This document shows, in pieces, positions 12,563-37,382 of a stretch of DNA of 64,000 nt; position 1 is the first letter of the stretch; each line of letters begins with the position of its first letter. The translations under genes were made by a program, and so were the position numbers. The notes below the pieces were generated by a model. It did no database searches and had not been told where the DNA came from. It saw nothing but the letters and a program-made list of their open reading frames with translations. The stretch is from NCBI GenBank assembly GCA_963693365.1, contig CAVNZM010000002.1, forward strand, positions 7,254,001-7,318,000. Direction: 5' to 3'. This DNA is from Amoebidium appalachense. Lineage: Eukaryota; Ichthyosporea.

Positions 12563-12632
<70 letters not shown>
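12563..12632 (+). repeat. Poly-G tract of 70 bases
   Basis: An uninterrupted run of 70 G, the longest in the window. The surrounding 12-13.6 kb sequence has no recognised gene. G runs of this length form quadruplexes and are hard to clone and sequence, so the exact length is uncertain. Confidence 0.95.
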
Positions 12633-13320
12633 CTATATGTACACTCCACTATCCGGCCACGTACCCTACGCAGGAAGGGTAGTGTACCCCAGCCTCTTCC
12701 AGGCGGGGTATTTTTTTCTGGCAGTGGGGTATTTTTTAAGGGTATTTTTGGGGTATTGTCTAACCCTGGCAGGCTCTTGCAACTTGTTTAAGTTGTATTC
12801 TGTGTGTGTCTCTTCATACAGGATATCCAGTGTTCTGGTGTGGTTTGGCTGGAGTACTAAGTGGCGGGGTTTTAGGCGGTTCAGAAAGGGTGTCCAGTCC
12901 AGATCCTTAACTTGGTTTGTGTCATGGAATGAACAGTTCTGAATTAGATAACTTATACCCCTTTTCTAAGTGTGAGTAAAGAACTTCAGATATGGTTTCT
13001 AGATATTTTTAAGAAGAAAGTGCGCAAGGAGGCGCACCACGTACGATCTTAGAGAATGCATACCGATACACATTTTTCTTCAACCTAGATCATAAAATTT
13101 CAAAACTTCATCGACGCGACACCTTTATTACATGATACACACTGATACTGATACAGCATCTGAGCTATTATCCAAAATACGAACTTCTTCCTAAGTACTT
13201 GGGGGCGCTCTATAGTATTAGTATTGATAGTCTCCAAGGCTATGTACCCACTGGCTTACGTAAGTTGCTGAGCACTACTGCTCCGCGGGACGTCTCCAGC
13301 CGGGTCTTTGTAATTATGAT

Positions 13321-13440
13321 GGGCAATCGGAAGTTTATTTTCCTGAGGGCAATAGGAACCCTTCAAGTTCCGTACTTCTGATGGGCAATAGGAACGCTTC
13401 CGCAATTTTGTTGTTGAACAATAGGAACGCGGCGTTAAAT
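13321..13440 (+). repeat. 35-bp minisatellite, about 3.5 units
   Basis: The core GGGCAATAGGAACGCTTC recurs with a period of 35-36 bases at about 13321, 13347, 13382 and 13417, with substitutions. The intervals are partly related to each other, and this is not a CRISPR array. Confidence 0.6.
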
Positions 13441-13609
13441 TATCATTGCGACTTTTAACCAACCATCTGCTGTAGATTTAAATTTGTTTGCGCAATCTGG
13501 CACTTTGTCTAGTGACTAGTAACGGCACGCCCTGCCGGGCTTTGCCTTAATCATGAAGAAGCGGAGGTGGAGGGCTTGAGTGTGAGAGATTTGAGTGCTC
13601 TCTCACTTC

Positions 13610-14106
<497 letters not shown>

Positions 14107-14385
14107 ATTTTAACAGTTTTAAGGTGTGACAATATCGCGGAGGCACTGTAATAGCACGCCCTACCGGACCGCTCGACACAGCAGACTTCCAGAAAATCCC
14201 GAATCTTCTGGCAAACACGAAACACGATCACCATGGTTACCATATGAAGGCTTTTTAAGCAATAACATGAAACACGATCACCAATAGTTTTGCCCCGCTC
14301 CCACGTCCGCGGCATTACATGCTCGCTAGTTACCATATAAGGCTATTTAATCTCTGCCAATCGTTCTGCCCCGTTCAGGGGCGGA

Positions 14386-14416
14386 CTCACGGACGGACGG
14401 ACGGACGGACGGACTC
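14386..14416 (+). repeat. GGAC tetranucleotide repeat
   Basis: Six or so tandem GGAC units stand in otherwise unique DNA. Confidence 0.8.
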
Positions 14417-15556
14417 ACGGACTCAAACCGCGGCTTGCCGGACTCCAATACTGAGATGTCGAAGCTTCGCCGACTCCGCTTCTTCATGACTGTCGCCTGC
14501 GGCAACATACAATGATGTTGAGCCGGGCCGCAGGGAGACAGCACTCAAAGTGACTACAACATGCAATAGTGGCTTGCGCAGCCGGCATGAAGAGACAGCT
14601 GGGCCCCAGACAGTGTCCACAGCAATAAATAGTGTGTAAAACCCAAGAGACAGCCAAAAAATATAAGAAGAAGCTTGTAAAAAGTTTGTTGAGTGGTTAC
14701 TTGCTTCTTACCATGTTCCTATTTGTTTTAACCTAATTGAGTTTGAGCAGGGCAGGATGTCACTGTGTGATGCATAACACAAGGCTTGAGCTTTGCGAAC
14801 ATGTTCAGCACAGAGCATCTCAGGCAGCTGCAGCCCTCTGGGCCTTGGCCCAAGAGACCGGTGGGGATTCGGAGGGGGCCGGGGGCGGGGGGGGGGGCGG
14901 GCGCCGGGGGGAGGAGGGGAGGAAAGAGGGGGGGGGGGGGGAGGAGGATTATCATAAGTGGAAGGGGGAGGAGAGGGGGAGGAGGTGGAGGAGGCGGGGG
15001 GAGGGGGGAGGGAAGGGGAGGTGGGGACGTATACGTAACACATGACGAGCCCCTGCGCGTAGACAGATGTTTCAACAACCCAGTGTTTGCCCTGCAAGTT
15101 TTTCCCAAGACACAAGCAGAAATCGGATCAGCGTTTTCGTTGCACAAAATTCACCCAAATATGACCCAACACAATGATTGCCAAAGAGACATGTGTTTCA
15201 AGTTGACCAGCTAGTACTAGTCTAGGAGTCATAATCAAAGACTGACCCGGCTGAGCTTTCCCTAAATTGGCTACATATCCACGTGCGCAGCTGCAGACAA
15301 GTCAGAGAAAACGCCTGTCGTTTCCACGTTGTATTTTGGGGGTAGAAGGTGACCGCACGTTCATGTATCATAGGTGGTGTTGGTGCCCCTGTGGACCCCG
15401 TACGCGCTCTTGGGTTTTGTTACAGTACGTATGATCAATTTCTTTTCTACATTGCCTTCGAAGCTTCTCCTATGACTGATAGAAGGCACATTTCGTATAT
15501 GCACACCAGTACTAATAGACCAGATATCCGTATATGTTCGATATTTTTGACACGTA

Positions 15557-15587
<31 letters not shown>

Positions 15588-15819
15588 GGCGCACGGCCGG
15601 CGCGGCCCAGTGGCGCCGTAGCAGCCGAAAAGTTAACCCTTCCTCCCGGCGGCTTTCAAAGCTTCCCTTCCCTCGCTTGGTATCTCCTTTCTTTCCGGTC
15701 CGCCCAGCAACATCCTCCTTATAAGTGATAACATCGAGTGTGTTGCCAAAGACAGGGTGTAGTACTGTGCATGTTCGTGCCTGCAGGGATATGTGTGGTG
15801 CCAACACCATACATGCATT

Positions 15820-15861
<42 letters not shown>

Positions 15862-15868
15862 TTTATGT

Positions 15869-15902
<34 letters not shown>

Positions 15903-16600
15903 TCGTGTGTTTTATGAGCTGCTCGTATGCGGCTAGTGGATGAAATAACCGGCCTGGGTTAAATCACTCATTCTGAGCAAGACATTCCCAAAACAACTCT
16001 TAGCCGGGGCCGTCGGCGCAACCGGTGTATCTCCACTGGCTTTCATGACGTTGCAACTGCAGTGACAACGACAAATGAAAAATATAAATATTATATTTGT
16101 TTATTGTCAACTGGCCCAAACAACTTTTCAATCAAAAAGAACACACGATTCTTGTGCTCTCACCAAAATAATATATGATCATATAGTTCTTTCGGTTTTT
16201 GCATACATATATACTACTAGCTATTCATCTAATTATTTTCCAATTCCGTACCCTAATATCAAAGTTCGTCATACAAGGATTTAACTTAGGCCACGCCTGC
16301 ATATGCATCGAAATCCTGTTATTATCAATAATTAGCTATCTAGTCATTCAAGGGGAACACACCTCGGACAGTTATATTACAATTCGAAAAGAGCACACAG
16401 TGCAGCACCCTAAGTGGAAAGACATACTACGTGTAACGTGATGCCCTGGTTTGCTGTTGAGTGACTCTTAAAAAGTGACTCTGCAATCATTCATCTTATC
16501 AAAACGCGTCCTATTAGTTATTTCTAAGCAAAACTCTGCCACGACATTGCAAAGAGGCCCTTACAAAAAAGTGTTCATTCGTCGAAGGGGGTTGCACATG
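14417..16600. other. No gene seen; G-rich and GT tracts
   Basis: G-rich sequence lies at 14870-15030, a C-run at about 15559-15588 and GT repeats at 15824-15900. The AT-rich stretch at 16050-16450 is unique but has no coding pattern I trust. Confidence 0.5.
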
Positions 16601-16601
16601 A

Positions 16602-17074
16602 TTACGCATGGTTAATGTAGTTGGGAAGAGACTCGAGTTTCGGTTTTTGTGACAGCTGACGGAGAAAGTGGGGCGGCACGTTGCCATACTGCTTGAGTTC
16701 CAGAAACTGACGCACGACCTCACACGTCAAAACGATCTTCGTTTCAGCCTCAGAGGCAGCATCCAGCAGATCACATGTTTCAGCTATGCCCAGAAGGCAA
16801 TCATACTGTTTTTGGTAGCCGTCAAGCTGCTCAGCCGTGTGCAGATCCCTTGTCAGTTCTAGCCAAGAGGGATATTTCGCTGCCAACTCTTTGACAAGGT
16901 TCTTGGCTGAGAGCCCGTCAACTGCACTCGCCATTCGAATAAGAGCATCGTCTTCGTGGTTGAACGACTCTTCGTTAGTGAAGGTCTGCTTGTTCGCGAA
17001 GGGAACATTGTAAAACGTAATAGTGCGCATTTTTCTCTCTCCCCCATACAAGGCTGCAGGCCCTACACACATTA
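16602..17074 (-). CDS. Unrecognised small acidic protein
   Basis: The frame encodes about 157 residues from the ATG near 17074, or 142 residues from the ATG near 17030 (MRTITFYNVPFANKQTF). The sequence has normal amino-acid complexity, unlike the repeat frames around it. It has an acidic N-terminal third and predicted helices rich in Leu and Ala (LSAKNLVKELAAKYPSWLEL, KIVLTCEVVRQFLEL). I see no signal peptide, membrane segment or metal motif, and I do not recognise the family. A good 3' splice site (pyrimidine run then CAG) lies about 15 bases before the first ATG. The open frame continues upstream of it, so a 5' exon is likely. A CCAAT and TATA promoter lies about 300 bases upstream. Confidence 0.55.
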
Positions 17075-17363
17075 TGCTGTCTTCCTGGAAAAAAGAGTAG
17101 AAGGCTTTCGGATTCTGTAGTCTCTCCAACCAAGTTCGCAAAGTGGCTTACAGTTCGTGAAGTGGCTTGTGATTAACGCTACCTAGTCCCTGCTTATGAC
17201 AAGTTTGTAAAATAGCATGTATATTGCAAAAACTCGTTTCTAAGTCTCAAAGGTTTCTAAAAACCAGGAGAGGCAGAGTGCTGTTCCTGCTGTTGCGAAT
17301 TGTCCTTTTAGATACCCGTCACCTGTATATCAGTTTGCTTTCTGTCTGGCAGCAAAGCACAAG

Positions 17364-17446
17364 GTTTTATATACCAACGGGACTGGCCTTATCATTCGTA
17401 TCTTGGGCAAGGAGAGTACATGATAAATGCTGCTCATGATTGGCTA
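17364..17446 (-). promoter_or_regulatory. CCAAT plus TATA promoter for the 16.6 kb gene
   Basis: On the minus strand, GCCAATCATG near 17441 is followed about 70 bases downstream by TTGGTATATAAAACC near 17370. Transcription would start near 17340. The same TTGGTATATAAA core occurs before the secreted-protein gene at 37.3 kb. Confidence 0.5.
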
Positions 17447-17449
17447 AAA

Positions 17450-18280
17450 AGCGCGTGAACCTGTAGATGCTATAAATAACTATTTTGGTTGGATAAACGA
17501 GCACCACTTTCGATTCTTTTGGTGCTCATGCGTTTGGGGTTGCGAAACAGCGAGTAGCCAATCATAAAGGTTTACGTCTATGATTCATATACCAGCGAAA
17601 ACTTATAAATTTGCAAACAATATCTCAAAAACCTACATGAAACAAAGTACGAGGACAGGCCCGATTCTCTTGCCCCGACACATGTACATGGGCTTAGTTT
17701 GTTGCAGTCACACATACAGTTCGCTGAAGACACCAAGCCACAGCCGAAGTTGCACTGCAGCTCAATGAAAATGATTCGCCCAAATTTGAATGCGTATATA
17801 TAAACATGAATGAAGCACGGGTTAAACCACTTTTAGGGGGTGTTTGGATAACTTAGCACTAAAAATTGAGAATTTCGCTAATTAGTGGCGGTGCGACGTC
17901 AACCGTGGCACGACTCCATCGCAGTCCGTCGACCAACCATGCAGCCGGCCGTTGGGCATGCCTTTTCCTACATTAAGAAACACTAATAAATAGTGTGTAT
18001 ATATATTTATTTATGTGCAATGCTTCACCAAACCACACAAATTTTCATGTCTTTGCAATTTACCACGCAGGGCTTTCTCGTTCCTGGAACTTCCGGTACG
18101 TTGCAATGGAATGCCCATGGAATGGGCGTGGGAAACCTTGGAATCTCGCGATCGGCAAGTGCTGGGGGTCCCGGCTGCCCTGAGCTGCCCAGCGCCGTCG
18201 AGAACTTTGCAAGACTCGGGGGGTGGCCCCGGGGTGCGCATCATGTGCACGTGCACGTGCCAAGTCGGCTATGCACCCGG
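17450..18280. other. No gene seen
   Basis: Unique sequence; a plus-strand CCAAT and CTATAAATA pair at 17437-17480 looks promoter-like, but no open frame follows it. Confidence 0.4.
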
Positions 18281-18284
18281 GCAG

Positions 18285-18285
18285 C

Positions 18286-18321
<36 letters not shown>

Positions 18322-18537
18322 ACCACCACCACCACCACCACCACCACCACCACCACCATCACCACCACACATATGCATGTGCACACACACACACACACAC
18401 ACACACAAGAAAAGGGGAAAGGAAAAGGGGAAAAAAGAAGGAGGGGCGGAGTGAGAGAGTGTACATTGTCAACATTAACCCACCCCCCCCCCCCCCCCCT
18501 CCCAAAAAAAACAAAAACAAAAAAAAACCGAGGGGTT

Positions 18538-18616
<79 letters not shown>

Positions 18617-18737
18617 GGGGAGGGGGAGGGAGGGAGAGGGAGAGGGAGGGAGAAAGGGAGGGAGGGAGGGATAGAGAGGGAGAGTTTTTTTTTTGTTTTT
18701 TTTGTTTTTTTTGTTTTCTTTTTGTTTTTTTTTTGGT

Positions 18738-18780
<43 letters not shown>
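18285..18780. repeat. C, CAC, CA, GA and G43 simple sequence
   Basis: A C-run at about 18288-18321, CAC and CA repeats to 18410, a C-run at 18482, GA repeats at 18540-18690, and a 43-base G-run at 18738-18780 lie in series. The G-run ends exactly where repeat module copy A begins. Confidence 0.95.
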
Positions 18781-18782
<2 letters not shown>

Positions 18783-18880
18783 TGAATGCGTTAAAAAGTA
18801 CGAAGTACACAAGAACAAACGGATAACACGATGCAGAATGCAAGCCATACATAAAGAGTATGCATAATAAGCAGAGCCCA
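18781..18880 (+). repeat. G-bounded module, copy A (solo)
   Basis: A 100-base unit starts TTTGAATGCG and ends GCAGAGCCCA. It is flanked by 43 G on the left and about 22 G on the right. It is nearly identical to the units at 23656, 25728, 27375, 28481 and 29914, and lies about 950 bases beyond the PP2C stop codon. Confidence 0.9.
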
Positions 18881-18905
18881 GGGGGGGGGGGGGGGGGGGG
18901 GGGTA

Positions 18906-19833
18906 TATCACCGAGCTTTCTCACGAAAAGCTAGGTAAGCGAAGGGTTTTATTAGTTACTTTGTCATATAGGTGTCTTCATTTGGAACTAGTGTTCTGTT
19001 GTACACTGGCTGCACACGAAACACACACAACCACCGGATATACATATACCACGTTCACTGCCGCCCCCAGAAAAGAGAGCAATCCGACCCACACCGGTTG
19101 CCCAAACATGTATCAGGCAAGCAAAAATAAACAGAAGCAATTGCAAACTATCAGTAGTATTTTAACTCTTAGAAGGTGGAAAAAGCATTTACTTTCTATT
19201 TTCGCAACCTCAGAACGTAGAAAGCGTCAGTACCCAAATACAGCGAAACGCGAAAAAAAATAAAAAAAATAAATAAATAAATAACAAAGACTGTCTGGCC
19301 GGAGTATTAGCTAGTGAAATCAGAATACACACTAAAGCTTTGTGTTGCATCATGCCATTGGTCGCAAAACCACACACAAAAAAATCCACTCACTTAGGCT
19401 GCTATCAAGTTCACCAGGGAGCCGGACAAAGCTCTTTGGTGTCAAACACTGAATGCACAAGTACACATGCTAACACTAATCACGTATGATACGATGCAAC
19501 GCATGTGTCGCTCTACACAAACAAATTCTCACCAATTTACACAAACATCCCGTGCATATCCATGATGCAAGTACACAAACTAACTTTGTAGCAAACATGG
19601 CAACCTTAAATCCAAAAAACATACCATCACCCACACACTGACCAACCCTCCCGAACGTCCACACCCACCTACCTCCACACACAAAACCCTTTACAAACAC
19701 CAAACCAAACCACCACCACCCATCCCCATATTTTTGAAAGGAATTTATACTTCTTGCTTTTCCCAGCACACAACAAACACGCCGCACAAAAGTTTTTTAA
19801 CTCTCACCAAAAACTTTGGAAATTGGCGTTGTT
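18906..19833. other. 3' flank of the PP2C gene
   Basis: Unique sequence without another gene. I did not find a clear minus-strand AATAAA close to the PP2C stop, so the polyadenylation site is unknown. Confidence 0.4.
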
Positions 19834-31809
<11,976 letters not shown>

Positions 31810-32184
31810 TTTGAGTTTGCAAACGTAAAAAAAAACCTTTATTTAGAGGTATACGATTTCAAAGGAAAATAGCTCTATGTTATTCTAGGCTAGCTAAAAC
31901 CTCTTCCGTTTGGGGCACCTTCTACAAACTCTGAAGCGCTCTTTGCTTGCTTCTCTTTCCTTCGAAGAGAGGTGGAAGTTGAGCAAGCGAGAAATCAAAG
32001 AGGTGCAAACCAAAGTAGCCTAAACCACTTTTCTGGCTATGCCGAACTTCCAACAACTCTGAATCCTATCTCCACCGGTTAAATCTTCGTTTCACGCTTT
32101 TCCTTGTGCTAACGTTTTTTGCCTTCGCGCGCAGCTGAGCGCACAGTGAGCCGGAAAGTATCCAAGAGCTGTTACCGCTCAAAC

Positions 32185-32245
32185 ATCAAAATATAATAAA
32201 CTAATAAGATTGGAGATTCGGCTTTTAGTGTTATTGGTTCGGGTG
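32185..32245 (-). promoter_or_regulatory. Candidate PP2C promoter
   Basis: On the minus strand, two CCAAT boxes (near 32235 and 32212) precede TTATTATATTTT near 32190, about 380 bases before the PP2C ATG. The order fits the other promoters here, but the TATA box is weak. Confidence 0.35.
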
Positions 32246-32790
32246 AAAATATTTAAAGATAAATACATAATTGGGTTAGGGTCATGATTTGCTCTAGCCG
32301 TTTATTTTTTCATCAACTCAAAGCAAGCTTGCGTACTAAAGGCTTTGTGCGTCACAGGCAACAGGTGACCTCTGCTTGGCACCCATAACTATGTACTGTT
32401 ACATGTGTACGCATGCACGTGCACAAGGGTGAATTCAAGAAATCTGGTGTGTGTGCCATATATCAATCAGAACCATAAGTTTAGACCTATATTTTTATGG
32501 GTTAACGTGGATTATTAGTAAGAAAGTAAAAGAATGATAGTGATCATGATGCCACGTGCAAACAAAAAACCAAAGCAACAATACAACGGTTCTAAAAAAA
32601 AGTCTGCATGGCCCGGGCATATGGTTGTTTTGCGCTTGTTCAAAGTTCTGGTTCCGGGGCCAGCAGATTTTCTAGTGGGGGCTTTTCACCCTTCGTTTAA
32701 TGATCTAAACACGTTTCACATTCCTAGCAAAGCCGTGGCAATGGCCATCCACATACATTGCGCACTTGAAAGGCCATATGATGCTGCTGC
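32246..32790. other. No gene seen
   Basis: Unique sequence upstream of PP2C; a 156-codon plus frame at 32534 runs into C-rich repeats and is not convincing. Confidence 0.4.
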
Positions 32791-32794
32791 TCAG

Positions 32795-32830
<36 letters not shown>

Positions 32831-33221
32831 CCCCCCCTCCCCCTCCCCCTCCCCCCTCCCCAAACACACACACACACACACACCACCACCATCACCACAC
32901 CACCACCACCACCCCAACCTTCCCTTCCTCCCCCCCCCCCCCCCCCTCCCTTCCCCTCCCCCCCCCCCCCCCCCCCACCCACCCACACACACACCACACA
33001 CTGAAATTTAAATCTTACTTGCGAAACTGGATAGATGTGCAAATGGTACGACATTCCATTGCTTTTATAACGGGCCTGCTGTTGGGACAGCTTTCTCCTT
33101 TTCAGCCTCGTATTGGGTCAAGAAAGAAAGCACTTGGAATGCACTGCACACTTACTCCGAAAAAATATAGGAGAGATTGTGCGTGTGCTGTGTGTTTGTG
33201 TTTGTGTGTGTGTGCGTGTGT

Positions 33222-33273
<52 letters not shown>

Positions 33274-33460
33274 GTGTGTGTGTGTGTTTGTGTTTGTGTG
33301 TGCGCGCGATATTCATTAATGTATGTTACAGTGTTTGTCCACGCTTGCACGCACCGTGTGTGGGGCACCCATGTGTGTGTGTGTGTTTGTAGCACATGTG
33401 TGTGTGGTGTGTGTGTGCACGTGTGTGTACTGTGTGTGTGTATGTGTGCGTGTGTGTTTT

Positions 33461-33525
<65 letters not shown>

Positions 33526-33846
33526 GTGTGTGTGTTGGGGGCGAGGGGGGGGGTGAAGGGCCCGGGGGGCTGTCTTTGTGTGTGTAGAGAGGGCCCGGGG
33601 AGGGGGGGGGGGGGGGGGGGGAGGAGAGGGGGAGGGTGTAGAGGGTGAGGTGAGACCGGTAGGGATGATGGGGGGATGGCTGCAGCCTCCAGTAGTGCAG
33701 CCGGAATCCAGCACTCCGCGTTCCCCCCCCCCCCCCCCCCCCCCCTTCCCCGCCCAAAAAAAATGCCGCCTGGCACCACTCATTCACTGAAAAATCCGCT
33801 ATTGTTGTTGGAAGAGGAAGAGGAGGATGTGTGTGTGTGTGTGTGT

Positions 33847-33882
<36 letters not shown>

Positions 33883-33917
33883 GTGTATGTGTGTATGGGC
33901 GGGGGGAGGGGAGGGAA

Positions 33918-33979
<62 letters not shown>

Positions 33980-33980
33980 A
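32795..33980. repeat. C-rich, GT and G60 simple sequence
   Basis: A C-run of about 35 at 32795-32829 and C-rich CAC sequence run to 32996. GT-rich stretches follow at 33181-33530, then G-rich blocks and a G-run of 60 at 33918-33977. Confidence 0.95.
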
Positions 33981-36072
33981 GAATGGAGCCTCAGTAATCT
34001 GAAGAGCTGAACCGGCAATAGAGCCTATTCAGCCGGTCTGAAATTGTGTTATTGCTGTATTCGAGTTGCTCTTTTGCTCGACGTGAACGCTCTCTGAATT
34101 ATTCCTATTGCAACTTCGCGTAGGGACACATAAGTAGGATATCCGTCTGTGTGAAAGTGTGTGTGTTTGCGTGGGTGTGGTGTGTGTGCCGGTGTGTGCA
34201 CGTGCGTATGTGTGCGTGTGTGTGTGCATGTGTGTGGGTTTGGTGTGTGGGAATTGGGGAGTGGGACTCGCAGGGGGCAGAAGGAGGCTCTGGCTAATGG
34301 GGAGGGGGGGGGGGGGGGGGGGGGGGGGGACAGGAAGAAAGGGTTAGGCAAGTTAGGAGTGTACGTGGGAGCGCGGGGAGGGGGGGGGGGGGGGGGGGGA
34401 GAAGGGGTTGGATGCATATGAGGAGGGGACCTGGTCATGTGCCCTGGCATTGCATCTGGTCAGTAATCGGAATAGACCCGGTGGATCCCGTAGTATTGGA
34501 ATTTCTTGAAAATTAAGGTAAAGTACTATAGTGCCAAAGAAACGCGAGGGATGGGGTACTTGAAGGCATAGTGTGTGTGTGATATCAGAGCCGTACACTG
34601 CCTTTAAATTAGTAATAAAAGTATCATATTTCTTATTAGGTTTGTAATGATTTTAATCTGGCCAGTCATACCAGTAGAGGGAGAGGATGGAGCCCCCCGG
34701 GCTGATGATTGGGTGAGTATACATGTGTGGGAGCTCGAGCTTGTGCACATGTGTGTGTGTGTGTGTGAGTGTGTGAACATGTACGTAAGGTGTGTGTGTA
34801 CGTGTGTGTGTGTGATTTCTCTCTCCGTAGTGATGGGGGGGGGGGGGGGGGGGGGGGGGGGTAAAGGCATGTGGTGGAGGCCAGCCATTTGATGAAATTT
34901 TCCCAGCTGCTTCTGGCCGCTAAAGGGTATTGGGATCAGGCTGAGAGGTAGGGAGTGGAGGGAGGAAAGACCGGAATGGGGGGGGGGGGGGGGGGGGGGG
35001 GGGGGGAGGTGGGCACAAAAAGGAGTGCTCGAGCTCAGAGTTGATCCAGTGAGATGCGATTGGATGATATGGTTGCTGATTGGTTGCAGATCATCTGATC
35101 GTCCTGCTCGTATGCCGTGGTGGGCAATTGAGCAATGGACTCGTGCTGCATTCCCCCCCCCCACACACACACACGCACAGACACACTTTCCCCCAACCCT
35201 ACTCCCCTCTCACCCAACGTGCTTCACAACACACACGTGGGCCTCTCCATTGAAAGCACACACACAAAAAGAGGGTCACATATACGGACACAGAAGCTCA
35301 TACACACACTCGTGCATGCGCGCGCACGAACGGACATACACAGACACCCATGCTGCATGCATAAACCGTAACTCCCATGAGTGCGCACGCACACGCACAC
35401 GCGCCCGCGCCGCGCACACACACACACACGGGACCTCAACTTGCAGCTTCGTCTTACAGTTCTATCATATCTGTTCGTAGAAAAACTGACGACCGTACTC
35501 TACATAACACTTTTTGTTGCTCACTGAGCACATAAATGTTTCGAAAGATTGTCTCAGTACAGGCGGGAGCACAAGAACTTGGCAGCCACACACACACACT
35601 CTCCAAGACTCTCAAGCTCTCTCGACAATTCTCCCGGGAGCTCTTACTCCCTAATTTATGAAGCACCATTCAACAGAGATCATAACGGGAATAGAATACA
35701 ACATCATAGGCTGCCAAAGGGCAGGAAAAAATAAATCGAACGTGGTTGGCCATGGCATGCCCCCCAGATTCGTGTATCTTTAGACTGCAATGCAGCTGCA
35801 ACCTACATACATATAGATTTCAACGGTAAATTTCAACGGTAAAGCTTTCAACAGCATTTATCAGTGCATTCCTTCGCGAAAAAACAAACTTACGAAGCGG
35901 ATTAAGTCAAAAGACAAAAAGTATACTCAATATTCAAAAATAGCATCACGGAGCCAAGCAAGGGACTGGGCAGAAGCACGTCTTGTCCTACGTCATGCTG
36001 TCCCTAGGTGGGTACCCCCCCAGTCCCTTCACCTCCCACAAAAACCAACCGTCAAAAATGCTGAAAAATAAA
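33981..36072. other. No gene seen; scattered G-runs and CA/GT
   Basis: G-runs near 34303, 34381, 34836 and 34979, with short GT and CA tracts. Two inverted CCAAT boxes lie at 35061-35085. Nothing else is recognised. Confidence 0.45.
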
Positions 36073-37113
36073 TCAATGCAGAGGAAACCCCACCGCAGGC
36101 ATAGACCCCTGGATCTCACACCCACCCGGGCAGTAGCGGTACACACACCCAATTGGGGTAGCAGAAACCTTCCCCTTTCCGCATATCGTGCTGTAAACGA
36201 CCGTAAAATGCCTCCGACAGTTCTCCGTTGCAGTAGGCACATTCACTTCAAAAGACGTCCCATTCCAATACCTTCTTGTCACGCACTGCCTGGCCATAGT
36301 TTGATTGACAGGGAACGAATCAAGGCATATCTCCACCGTAAATTGGTCGTTTTCGTGGACGTCCTGCGGAAGTCCCGTTGATGCCCACGAGAAAACTAGC
36401 TTGGTTAGGTTTCCCCGTCCCTTATTATTCTCGATACGTCTATCGATACTTCCGACGGAGCCTGGGGGCCTGCACACGTCCTTACCGTTACGTGCGACAG
36501 GTGACAGATGCCACGACTGCAACCTCCCATGCCCTAGACCTGCCCTGAGTTTTGTGTTTGCGCACGGAACAAACTGCGTGTCCGCGTCAAATTTTCGTTT
36601 TGGGGCTGGGTCTATGACCTCTAGGCACATGTCCTTGTGCACGAGTCTGAGTTGGTTGGCGGGCAGAGGGAGGAAAAATTCCTTCTGTGTGGGGGGTGCC
36701 ACCTGGTCCCACCTGCAGTCGACGAAATACGGACGTGTGACTGAGGAGTTTGGGCCTGTGATTATTGTGTCTGCGACGAGACATAGACCGTTCTTTGTGC
36801 GTAGATTTTGCCCGACGGCGTAGAGTTGAAGCACTTTTGGGTCGTTGCATGCACCCATGTAGGGCCACGCGGTGCCGCTATCAACGAGGCATTTGTTTGT
36901 GCTGGTTGATTTGAGTGCTAGTGGGAGTTTGGTGTGGTCGATTGTGTTGTTGTTTCTATGCAAACTCGGCGTGATGGTGGTGTTTGTGATGTTTGTGGTG
37001 TTTGTGGGGTTTGTGGTGGTGGTGGTGGTGTGGTTGGTGATGGTGGTGGGTGCAGTATGAACCAAGGCGAAAAAGAGAGAAAGGCCGAGGGAGACAAGGG
37101 CGGATGGAGCCAT
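36073..37113 (-). CDS. Secreted Thr/Asn-rich, lectin-like protein
   Basis: An intronless 346-residue protein starting at ATG 37113. Residues 1-20 (MAPSALVSLGLSLFFALVHT) form a clear signal peptide. Residues 21-60 are a Thr/Asn linker with many N-glycosylation sites. From about residue 63 a Cys-containing domain resembles one or two subdomains of a ricin-B type beta-trefoil, a sugar-binding fold: KCLVDSG, GLCLVAD, DMCLEV and the QSW triplet in LQSWHL. The C-terminal third has further paired Cys, ending CVYRYCPGGCEI. I see no membrane anchor and no toxin catalytic domain. The likely role is an extracellular glycan-binding or coat protein; that is inference. Confidence 0.7.
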   Translation of the reverse strand: MAPSALVSLGLSLFFALVHTAPTTITNHTTTTTTNPTNTTNITNTTITPSLHRNNNTIDHTKLPLALKSTSTNKCLVDSGTAWPYMGACNDPKVLQLYAVGQNLRTKNGLCLVADTIITGPNSSVTRPYFVDCRWDQVAPPTQKEFFLPLPANQLRLVHKDMCLEVIDPAPKRKFDADTQFVPCANTKLRAGLGHGRLQSWHLSPVARNGKDVCRPPGSVGSIDRRIENNKGRGNLTKLVFSWASTGLPQDVHENDQFTVEICLDSFPVNQTMARQCVTRRYWNGTSFEVNVPTATENCRRHFTVVYSTICGKGKVSATPIGCVYRYCPGGCEIQGSMPAVGFPLH

Positions 37114-37337
37114 TTTTTTATTGTGGGGTGGAACGTGGCATTGACAATTATGGTGCTACGGTTTTTTTTTAATGTCCTGAATTATTTGGAATGGATTTTG
37201 TTCACAAATTGAATGATTGTTTCTAAATACATATCTAATCACATAACATAGACCTGATAGTTTCACGGTCTGGGCATTACAAATTTACAATCATGAACAT
37301 CGGTCTAGACGCTGAATGCAACTGCACTTGTTCTTCA

Positions 37338-37382
37338 TTTATATACCAAGCACATTGTAATGGGCGGTCGCTGATTGGCTGT
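37338..37382 (-). promoter_or_regulatory. CCAAT plus TATA promoter of the secreted-protein gene
   Basis: Minus-strand GCCAATCAGC near 37376 is followed about 30 bases later by TTGGTATATAAATG near 37342. The start site would lie near 37310, leaving a leader of about 200 bases. Confidence 0.5.

Noticed and set aside
13321-13440. Short repeats with 35-bp period resembling a CRISPR array
   Set aside because: Only 3-4 degenerate units, intervals partly related, eukaryotic setting, no cas genes. It is a minisatellite.
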